DNA of 64,000 bases from Fagopyrum homotropicum. Lineage: Eukaryota > Streptophyta > Magnoliopsida > Caryophyllales > Polygonaceae. Positions 11,372 to 21,289 of this stretch are shown here, piece after piece (position 1 is the stretch's first letter; each line of letters opens with the position of its first letter). Below the pieces are notes generated by a model that was not told the DNA's origin, searched no databases, and saw only the letters and a list, made by a program, of their open reading frames with translations. A program made the position numbers and the translations under genes. The stretch covers positions 135,445,820 through 135,509,819 of the forward strand of contig BSWB01000003.1 in assembly GCA_033239125.1 (NCBI GenBank), in the 5' to 3' direction.

Positions 11372-13234
11372 ATGCGAAGAACCTGCGCTGGGAAGGAAAT
11401 CGTTCTTTACGATCCTGAACCAGAAAAGACATATAAAAGACACTTGAAAGAAGCGAAGATGGCCAATCAAGAGAATCGCGATCTTGAGGCCGAATTGAAG
11501 GAGGCGTTGGAACAACTACACCTCAGCAAAGAAGAATTACGACTGGAAAGGGAAGAAACTCGCACAAGGATTGAGGCGATCGAAGCAGATATGGCGGCTT
11601 TACGAGACCAATATCTACCTCGACCGAACCCAGATCCTCGACCGAGGCAAGGCCCTGTTCCAGATCCTCGCCCAAGGTAGAATCCAGTACCTGCTGTCCC
11701 GGCCGAGATACTTCCACCTCGGATGCCATTCGGAGATGCTCTTTTTGCAGGTATTCCACAGACCCTAGGGCAAAGGATGGACCCCAACCAGCAACTGAGG
11801 CGTCCAGGAGTCAACCTAGGTGATCCAACAGACCATGATTATGAACTTCGACCGCAAGTTCTTTCCATGATTCACCAATGCCAGTTTGGAGGGCTAGAGA
11901 AGGAATCTCCGCATCAACATCTACAAAGCTATGAGATCTTGATGGAGACCTTGAGACCTTCAAGAATAGAAAATAACAATTACAAGCTAAGGCCTTTCTA
12001 CTTCTCTTTGAAAGATAGAGCACTTACTTGGTATCAATCTCTTCCTCCAGGAAAAATCAATAATTGGGAGGAGATGACGACGGAGTTCTTAACTAAATTC
12101 TTTCCCCCCTCTAAAACTGCCGAAATGAGAGGGAAGATTAATGCATTCATCATGAAGGATAAGGAGAGCTTGTCCAAGTCATGGGAGAGATTTAAAGACA
12201 TTCTTTTGGATTGCCCACATCATGGGATTCCAAAGATAGAGTTGTTGGAGATATACTTTAAGGGACTGGACAGAAACACCCAGTTCAACCTTCAACCACT
12301 ATCCGCCGGCACGTTCATGGACATGCCGATTGACGAAGCTTGGGAGTTCATAGAGAAGCAAGCTTTGCACATGGAGAAATACTCTCACCAAGGAGCTGAA
12401 GGTGGAGTTAAAAGAGTCAATTTTCAAGATGCTACGCCTAACAATGATCAACTCACTTCTTTGAAGAATAATGTGAAACAATTGAAGGAACTCTTAGTTG
12501 CTCAAACCAAGAAGGAAGATCAAAGCTCGAGGAACAACAATGGATACCGGAACAACAACGGTTCTCGGAACAACAACTATAACAACAATAGAGGATCCAA
12601 CAACAATAATTGGAGGGCAAACAACCAAAATTCGGGTAACCCTTACTCTAACTCCAATTCGAATGACTCCTCTAATCCTTTCCTCTCTTCTTCTTCTTCT
12701 TCTACTCCATTGAAGAACCAGGAGCAAGGATCGAGTTCGTCCCAGCCGGAAAAGAAAGATGCGGTGCTGGAGGCCATCTTGATCAAGCTTAACTCTATGG
12801 AGACATCCATGACTTCATTTTCGAAGGCACAAAAAGCCTTAGAACAACAATTCTTTAACAAGGCGAATGAAGCGCCAAGAGATCCAGGGAAGCTTCCAGC
12901 AAGGACGGAAAGCAACCCCAAGGGACAGATTATGGCAATAACGACGAGGGGTGGACCGAAGACTACAGATCCAGTGCCTTGGTCGATGCCAGTACAGACG
13001 AAGACCACCTCGGTCCAGGTACAGTCAAAGAACACTTCGGCCGAGATGCCAACCGAGGTGGAGCCACAGAAAGCGGAGGATAAAACTGAAGCTTATGTTC
13101 CACCTTCTGCATATAAACCACCACTTCCATTCCCCCAGTCAAGGGCTAGAGCACATCTAGACAAGCATTTTGGTAAGTTCCTTGACTTGATGAATAAACT
13201 ACACATTAATATCTCTTTCCTTATGCTATTCTAG
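11372..13234 (+). pseudogene. Athila gag polyprotein
   Basis: Structural protein forming the virus-like particle. One frame runs from 11372; a TAG at 11678-11680 splits it, and the main part (11681-13231) carries the Retrotrans_gag core (LTWYQSLPPGKINNWEEM, then FPPSKTAEMRGKI), an Asn-rich linker with repeated RNNN (about 12530-12660), a Ser-rich stretch, and a C-terminal proline-rich section. The N-terminal piece is a charged coiled-coil-like segment (11450-11600). The frame ends in TAG at 13232-13234, directly before the protease in the same frame; sequence around this site suggests a small compensated indel. No CCHC knuckle was seen. Confidence 0.85.
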
Positions 13235-13240
13235 CTAGGG

Positions 13241-14179
13241 ATGCCCCCCTATGGGAAGTTCTTAAAAGAGATTCTATCAAGGAAGAGGAAGTTGGAAGAC
13301 TTTGGTGAAGTAAGGATGACATCTAAATCCTCGGAGCTCATTCAAATCATGAAGGAGAAGATGCCACCTAAACTAAGAGATCTCGGCTCATTTTGCATTC
13401 CCATTCAAGTTGGGGATGTCACTTGTGAAGCCTTGTGTGATCTAGGAGCCAGCATGAGCATCATCCCGCTGAAGCTATGTGTTAAGATCGGACTTGGAGA
13501 GCCCAAGCCGGTGAAGATACGGTTATACATGGCGGACCGCTCCATTACCCATCCCGTGGGCATTTTGGAAGACGTTCCGGTTAAGTTAGGTAACTTCTAT
13601 TTACCTATAAACTTTGTTGTACTTGATATTCCCGCAGATTATCCCATTCCTATCATTCCCGGGAGGCCATTTCTAGCAACTTCGGGTTGCAATGTGGATT
13701 GTAAGAACGCCAAGCTAAAATTCAACATTGGCGGAGATGAAGTGGATTTTGCATTGCTCGCGGCAATGAAGGGAGAGCAACTAGGAGATGATATCTTCAA
13801 CATCTATGATGAAGAAGAATCAAGAGAATTGGTAAGCTCTATCCTTATTAAAGATCCACTTGAAAAGGTTATTAGCTTTAGCTTAATGGAGGAAGGTATA
13901 GATGCTTCTTGTGATGCAGATATACGGTGTTTAGAGGCACTGGAAGAAGATCCAGGAGCTAAAATTGAAAGACTAATCCAGGAGAAGAAGATCTCCAGTT
14001 TTGGTCCCAGTTGCAGCACCTCGACCGAGGCACCTTCTGGACCAAGCGAGGTGTTCTTAGCTGAAGAACATCTCGGTCACCCTCTCTGTACCTCGACCGA
14101 GGTCGAAAGCGAGATGATGTCAATTGAGACTTCTGAGAATAACAAACTTCTTACTCCCTTTTCTGGCATTCATCCTTAG
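13241..14179 (+). pseudogene. Athila protease domain
   Basis: Aspartic retropepsin that cleaves the polyprotein. The active-site motif reads CDLGASMSIIP, the Asp-Leu-Gly-Ala form used in Athila elements instead of DTGA/DSGA, followed by IIPGRPFLATSG. It shares the frame of gag. After the protease about 100 residues of acidic linker (with two CTCGACCGAG motifs encoding Ser-Thr-Glu runs) lead to TAG at 14177-14179. No RT motifs (no xxDD box) or RNase H motifs follow, which locates the internal deletion. Confidence 0.85.
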
Positions 14180-15499
14180 TTGGTGGAGCACTCCCTCCAC
14201 CAAATTTCTGATAATAAAGAACCTTGGTATGCTGACATTGTTAATTATCTTGTTTGCCAGGAAATACCACCCGGATTGACGTACGCTCAAAGGAAGAAAT
14301 TCTTCAAGGATGTACGCCATTACTACTGGGATGAACCGCTGCTATTCAAGAGAGGTCCAGATGGGATGCTTCGAAGATGTATTCCGGAAGATGAAGTTAA
14401 TAGTGTCATACGGCATTGTCACTCACTTCCTTGTGGAGGGCATGCTAGCACCAACAAGACATGCGCTAAGGTATTACGTTCCGGTTTCTTTTGGCCTACA
14501 TTATTTAAGGATGTGCAAACGTTTGTTGTCTCTTGTGATGCATGCCAAAGAACAGGGAATTTATCTAGAAGGAATGAGTTGCCACTCAATAACATACATG
14601 AGGTTGAGATCTTTGATGTATGGGGAGTAGATTTCATGGGACCTTTCCCATCATCCGGAGGAAACCTCTACATTCTCCTAACTATCGACTACGTCTCTAG
14701 ATGGGTTGAAGTCATTTCCTCTCCCACTAATGATGCCATGGTGGTTGTGAAGTTCTTTAACAGGACTATCTTTCCACGTTTTGGGACTCCACGCATCATC
14801 ATCAACGATGGAGGGACGCATTTCATCAACCGGAAGTTTAAGGTACTTTTATCAAAGTATGGGGTAACCCACAAGGTAGCAACCCCTTATCACCCTCAAA
14901 CTAGTGGACAGGTCGAGATCTCAAATAGAGAAATTAAAGCAATCTTGGAGAAGACCGTCTCTAGGACGAGGAAGGATTGGTCCATGAAGTTGGACGACGC
15001 TCTTTGGGCTTATAGGACCGCATTTAAGACTCCCATTGGTACCACCCCTTATAATTTGGTATATGGGAAGTCTTGTCATTTGCCCGTTGAGTTAGAACAC
15101 TAGGCGTATTGGGCGATCAAATGGTTGAATTTCGACATCAAGGAAGCCGGTGAGAAGCGGCTATTGGATATCAATGAGCTGGAGGAGCTGCGTTTGAACT
15201 CTTATGAGAATGCCAAGATCTATAAAGAGAGGACGAAGAAATTGCATGACAAGCGTATCATTCCTAAGGAGCTTAAAGAAGGAGACTTAGTTCTACTCTT
15301 CAACTCTCGCCTCCGCCTCTTTCCACGTAAGTTGAAATCTAGATGGACCGGACCTTATGTTGTGAAACATGTTTTCCCTTATGGTGCAGTTGAGATTTGG
15401 GGAGAAACAAGTGGGAGCTTCAAGATCAATGGTCATAGACTTAAGAAATACAAATCGGAAGTCCCGGTTGAGGAGGTTGCACCACTATACCTTATTTAA
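14180..15499 (+). pseudogene. Athila integrase, interrupted by one TAG
   Basis: Catalyses strand transfer of cDNA into host DNA. Same frame as gag and protease. The HHCC zinc domain is visible (RHCHSLPCGGH then CDACQRTG), followed by the catalytic core DDE: Asp in WGVDFMGPFP, Asp in IINDGGTHF, Glu in GQVEISNREIK. A TAG at 15101-15103 lies just before AYWAIK, a position where relatives have a sense codon; the C-terminal domain (LFPRKLKSRWTGPYVV) continues to TAA at 15497. All catalytic residues are kept. Confidence 0.88.
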
Positions 15500-16510
15500 G
15501 GATGCCGTACAGTCCAGCTAGCGACCTTAAATCAAGCGCTTCTTGGGAGGCAACCCAAGATATTGCTTTCTTTTCCCTTTTTTTAGTCTAGCTTTAGATA
15601 GTTTGCTTTTGCTTTGCTTTGCTTTGTTTTTGGCGTCCTAGACAGACAAAACGTGACATTTAAGGAAGGAATACAACCCAGGAGCAACACTGGATGGACA
15701 GAAGTTCGAGAATTTGAGAAGACGGAGTCTAACTGAGACACATCTCGGTTGCTGTCACAACACCTCGACCGAGATGATTCTTGAGCAACTGAGGCGACTA
15801 GGGTTACTAAAGATCCACCTCGGTCCGTACACCTCGTTCCAGTCGAGACCATCTCGACCGGGGTGACAACAGTTCCAGAAAAGGGTATAAAAGGGGGCTG
15901 AGATTTCTCTCTCCTCCCTCTACCTCCCTTCTCGACCGCGGCACACATCTCGCCTCGCTTCTTCGTTCTTCGCTCGTTTTCGACAATTCTCGCTTCTAAA
16001 CTGCAAGGGAAGGGTAGAGGATCGATTTGCAACCATCAATCTGCAGCAAAAATGAACCGAATCGACCAAATCTGGGGTAAAATCGAAAAAACCCTAACTC
16101 CCTCTTCTTCCACTGATTTCATTCGATTTGGACTTTGGTTGCCCCTACATTTTGCTGAAAAAGGATGAAGTACCCCATAGGAACCTTTGGTAGTGATATT
16201 GGGGGAAAAGAACTGGATTTTTGAGAGAATCGATCGCACAGCTCTTCGCCTCGGTCCAGTCAGCTTGTGCCTCGGCCGAGGTGTTCCTGAGAGTTGTCAT
16301 AGAGACTGAGGTGGTCTGACAAAGTACAGAAAAGATAAGTTCTGACAGGCAGTTAGTTATGAGAGACAGATCTTCTCCTTCCCCTTCTTCTTTTTCACGC
16401 CGCTCTAGACCGGTGATTCATGAGCGTCACCAATCGACTACGACCGCATAGCGGCACGTCCAGTGGTTGCACCACGGTTTATGGACATTTCCGCTTTTGA
16501 TTGACTCTAT

Positions 16511-17707
16511 GTGGATGAGGATCTGAGGCGGATGATATCCGCACTGGGGCTGGAGCAGTTTACTGAGATTAGAGCTCCAGCCTATCTTGAGCCGACACTG
16601 GAGTTTGTTAGCTCCGTCACCTACTTGCCCACCGAGTGCGCCATCAAGTACCGGTTGATGAACCGGAACTATCTAGTTCCTATGGACCACTGGCGGGATA
16701 TCTTTGGCTTCCCGGCCCCTACTATTGCTGATTTTCCTTCTCGAGTCGTAGCTCGAGAGTTCTGGGGCCAGATAGCTCATGTAGTTGAGCACGCTGATAG
16801 GTGGAGACCTGGTGATTCTAGGAAGCGGATTATATTTCACCTGGCTTTTAGACTTGCTCACAGGATCTTTAGCGAGACTCTTCTGGCGCGTATTGAGACG
16901 CCCCAAAAGATCAGACAAGGTGAGCTGTTGAGTCTGTACTGCATGGTGACCGGAGGAGTTCCGGATTTTGGAGTTATGCTGGCGGAGGATCTCCATAGGA
17001 TCAAGGCAAAGGCGAAAGGGGATATCTACTGCGGAAGGATAGTGACTCACATAGCGAGTTACATGGATCTTGACTTGAGTGCATGTACTATGGTGGCGGC
17101 TGCCAAGCCGCTCGGGCTTTAGGAGATGATCACTCGGAGGATACTGGTTCCTCGCGGTCATACTACGCCATATGTGGCAATGCTCTGGGAGCAGACTACA
17201 CCCCAGGGTATTAGGTGGTCAGCTCAGTTCTCTGTTTATGACCCGCACTACTGGCAGACCGCATGGATTCCACTTATGGAGGATGCCAGAGATGCAGCAG
17301 CTCCGAGACAGGATGTGGAGGATGATGAGGAGGAGCAGGAGGATAATGATGAGGATGGCGGTGCTGCCATGGATACGGGCACAGATACAGCTGGGACTAG
17401 CGTGCCAGTCGTCGATCTGGACTACGACGAGACTGAGGAGGAGCCAGCTGCAGCACCGGCACGTCCTGCTAGGTGTAGGGTACGCAGGCAGAGGGATCCA
17501 GTTGCTCACAGCCGGATCGATGATCTGACGGATCAGGTGATAGATTCTTACGCTGCCTTGTCTTTAGACATTAGAGAGATGCAGGAGAGACTACACTACC
17601 AACACACAATGGCTGAGATTCAGTTTCAGTATGTCATGGGCTATCCATTCGACCCATCTCAGTACCCGTACGTGCCACCACCACCACCACCGGATCGGGA
17701 TTATTGA
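16511..17707 (+). pseudogene. Athila 3' ORF (ATHILA ORF-1-like), one internal TAG
   Basis: The frame starts at a GTG and has no ATG close upstream; a TGA precedes it at 16502-16504, so the true start is unclear. The first part (to 17119) matches the ATHILA ORF-1 family found downstream of integrase: TLEFVSSVTYLP, then HWRDIFGFPAP and SLYCMVTGGVPDFG. TAG at 17120-17122 interrupts; the same frame continues to TGA at 17705 with a very acidic run (DDEEEQEDNDEDGG), a basic patch and a proline-rich tail. In other retroelements this position holds env-like ORFs, but I see no signal peptide or membrane segment, so that role is not supported here. Confidence 0.7.
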
Positions 17708-19136
17708 GAGCTTGCAGGATTTTCTTTATTTATTTATTATGCAGCTCAACTTTATACGGTGAGTATTCTGTTTTCTTAGACTTATTTTGACCCATTGGGA
17801 CAATGTGTCCCAAGTATGGGGTATTTGGATGTATTATTCAACTTATATGGATGTATGACTTGACTCGATGGATATTTATGTTTTATTTTGCTCTATATGC
17901 TTATCTGAAACTACATGCATGCATACAGGTTATTTGATTGAGAAAAACGTCAAAAACTGGTTTGAAAAATTTTTTTATGACCTCGACCGATGTGACTCTG
18001 ACCAATCGAGGTGCAGTACCTCGGTTGACTTAGATCATCTCGACCGAGGTGGCTTAACTGGAACAGTTTTCGAAACGATTTTTGTGCTTCTTACTTGGAT
18101 ATGACCTCAGTGATGGTTTTTGTTTGCTGACTGGTTTTGAAATCTTTATGTGTTTGAAAGGTTTTATGATATGTTTAAGTTGCTAAGTGCTTTGTTTGAA
18201 ATTTTGGCATGTTTAATACTTTGTTTTTATCAAAATTATGTTGAATTTGAAGGTTGACACCACATGATGAGTTCTCTCACTTTCTTTTTGGGAATACCAA
18301 GGCAATTCATTCTCTTCTCTTCTTCTTCTTGATCATGCTTTAGCCCCTCATATACATATTTGCCTCCCTTTACCTATCCGGGAATTTGGAAGCAAGCAAA
18401 AGTGAGAAGCAAGTGAAAGAAAAGTTGAGATGATGGCTGAAAGTTAGAAAGAAACAAATAGGTTTGGGGAAGTCAATCATGATGATGAGTAACTCGGCAC
18501 CATTCACATAGTCGGGTGTTTGTGTCTTGCCAAAGTCGGATTGAGCAATATTCCTAACGGGTCATGGTATGTGCATCAAGTGTTTGAGGCATCTCGAGAA
18601 ATTGATGATTCCTGATCTCCTAGGCTTCGGTTATTGTGCACCTTTATCCATGCATCCCAAAAAGTAAAGTAAAAAGTAAAATAAGCAAAGGTTATTGGTG
18701 GAAGATGTTGAAGTTCAAAAGGAAGTGAAGTAAAGATCCCTTTTCCCGGATTCTAGCACCACATTCCCTATATACATCCCACCCTCACACGTTCCTTTGA
18801 CCTTTCTTTTGGAAGCCCTTGAGACCTCGAGCTTGTTGATTGACTTAGTGGTTTAAACTGGATTATACATGATTAATTTCGATGATTATGATTTATTATG
18901 CATTCTATGATTTTATACAAAGATGAACAACTTTCTCATATTTATAAAATGTTTTGAACATGTTTTGATTTTAAATTCCATGATGCATTCTCTTAGAGTG
19001 ATCTATGATTGTAGCACACCATTAAAATGTTTTGAAAGACTTTTTCATTGATCTTTATGACTTATAATCCATTCTATCTTGTATCTAAGATTTGGAACTT
19101 GCTTGGGGACAAGCAAGGGCTAAGTATGGGGTATTT
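17708..19136 (+). other. Athila 3' untranslated region and polypurine tract
   Basis: Non-coding. It carries another cluster of CTCGACCGAG palindromes (17981-18052). The purine-rich stretch GGGGACAAGCAAGGGC and TAAGTATGGGG lie at 19105-19131, just before the 3' LTR, and act as plus-strand primer in this family. Confidence 0.7.
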
Positions 19137-20876
19137 TGATAGCATGAATTATAGTCTATATTTTGGGACCTATTTAGACGTTTTATCTTCAATAATCTGC
19201 ATGTTTGGATGTATATTATGTGATTATATCGTCGTTTCATCTACCTTTGTGGGAATCGAGGTCTACACCAAGTTTCCTTGTAATCGTAGGTAAAATGGCA
19301 CGTTTTGCATCAAAATGGAGCTAAAGGAGCTAAGGAGTCATTGGAGCTACATTCAGGAGCTTAACGAAGAATCCAGGAAGCATGGAATTGGATTAAAGAT
19401 TTACTTTGGACCAGATTTGAAAGATTTCACATTCAGTTTAGAGCCACCTCGGTCAGCTACAGTACCATCTCGACCGAGGTGATCCAGAGGAGCGTCCCGA
19501 CCGAGGCGAACACCTTGGTCGCGGCTAGATATATTTTATCTTGGCTGAGATCTTTTATTTTTGGAAGGAGAGATCTTATATTTTTAGGCTGGATTTCTGG
19601 AAGGAAGATCATATATTTTGGGGATTTATTTATGAGAGATAGATATATTTTATTAGAAAAATATCTTTTTAAGATATCTTATCTTTGGAGGGTAGTTTTC
19701 CTATATAAAGGGTTGGATTTTCCACAAATCCAACATCCGCTAACGGCAAGAAGCCGCAGACAGCAGTTAGGAAGGATTGAAGGAAGGTTGAAGGAAGGAA
19801 GTTGATAGCTTTTATAACTTTTGTGAAGGGTTTTGTAAGATTTTCTTAGATTCCCTTCTTTGTTGATTGTCTTATTGGATTGTGATCCAAGGAACTCTTG
19901 TTTTTTTGATAATTGATTCAGTTATTGAAGCTTTTTTCTTGAGGTTTTTGTGTTCAATTATTCACTTTCTTCCCTTATATTTGATTATTTCTTTCATGAT
20001 GATGATTGACTAATTTCTTTGTGTGAATTCTAGGGTGATTGGCTGAAGGTTGTGGAAAAAACAATGATAGAATAATCTTAAATTCCAGTAGGACCCTGAA
20101 AGCTCGAGTCTTTATCCTTAACCCTAGAACATCTCGTTCAGTCGATGAACATCTCGGCCGGGGTGGAATTCGTCTGACCGAGGTGACCTTTTCTGATCCA
20201 AAACTGAGAGTTAAGTGTTAGAGTTTGCCAAATCCTATTCTTATTACACCTTTCCCGGTTCAATGCAAGCGAAGGATGAGACTTACCCGGTAATTCCTTT
20301 GTTTGTTTACCCAAGATCATAAGTGTAGGTAATAAAGGTTTATCCTTTATTGGGGTTTGAGTGTGCTTTCATCCCATCTTTGTGAGTTAGCCTGAGACTT
20401 ACCCGGTAAAGGTTGATTCTATTCCCTTAGGTGGTGTGTTGGTTTGAGGTTATAGTTCTTTTCCTTAATTCCTTGAGACTTACCCGGTAATAGGAGTTAC
20501 GGTTTGGGATTAGTGAGTAGTGAGACTTACCCGGTGATCTATTCCACTTCAATAACACCTTCCCTTTGCAAAATCTCAGTTTTGTCCGCTTATCTTTAGA
20601 TCTTGAGTTGGAACCACAACTAGATGCTTTAATCCCTAGAATTGCATATTTCCTTAATTGACTTTTTATCATCTTTGATTGTTTTAATCGCTTTTGTGGT
20701 TAGTAATTACATAGACAACCTACACTTGCTTTGTTTCACTAAGTCCCTGAGATCGACACCCCAAAATTTCTTACTTTTACTACGATTGACCTGTACACTG
20801 CGGGTTCGCATCCTTGTTTTAAGCTTAAGTCTTGAGTTATAAATTTAAAGCTTGCACACACCGTTCTGAGCGAACA
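19137..20876 (+). mobile_element. 3' LTR of the Athila element
   Basis: 1740 bp, TGATAGCATG to GAGCGAACA, followed by target-site duplication GGGTG (20877-20881). It matches the 5' LTR almost throughout, including the palindromes at 19445-19508. Confidence 0.9.
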
Positions 20877-20881
20877 GGGTG

Positions 20882-21010
20882 GGACTAACTACAAGGCTAC
20901 TCTCAAGATTCCAAGGGGGTAACACCAAAATAACTCTCAACCGTCACTCCCGACTACTCCCAAAGGAACCCAAAGGTCGGATCCTGGAACCGAAAAGACA
21001 GGATGTTACA
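20882..21010 (-). mobile_element. Truncated 3' LTR of the Tekay-type element, part 2
   Basis: Continues the LTR broken at 9491 and ends GGATGTTACA, as in the solo LTR. On the minus strand a purine tract (GTAGGGGGATTTGA, 21011-21024) immediately precedes it, which is the expected polypurine tract of the minus-strand element. Confidence 0.85.
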
Positions 21011-21289
21011 TCAAATCCCCCTACACACAAGTTTTGTCCCGAAACTTTCTAAACGCAACTACTCTCGGTCATGGAAGCCAATGTAGGAACTCGAAAACAT
21101 GAGCATCTCAACTATCGATACTAACCTCGTCTACTCACAACAAGCATCAAGACTATGAAGCACACAACATACACTCGCACATAACACGTATAACATACTC
21201 TAACATGTAATCATATAACACAATAGGGAAGAACTCGGAACTAACCCGACGGTCCTATAGGCGCCACTAGATCAGCGTAATACTCTAGA

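Larger units (their letters stand above)
9492..20876 (+). mobile_element. Athila-type Ty3/Gypsy retrotransposon, RT-less, with both LTRs
   Basis: An 11,385-bp element inserted in the Tekay LTR. It has two nearly identical LTRs (1751 and 1740 bp, TG..CA), a perfect 5-bp duplication GGGTG (9487-9491 and 20877-20881), a primer-binding site matching tRNA-Asp, a purine tract before the 3' LTR, gag, protease, integrase and a 3' ORF of the ATHILA ORF-1 family. The reverse transcriptase and RNase H between protease and integrase are absent. Perfect flanking duplication and similar LTRs indicate recent insertion, so enzymes were probably supplied by a relative. Confidence 0.9.
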
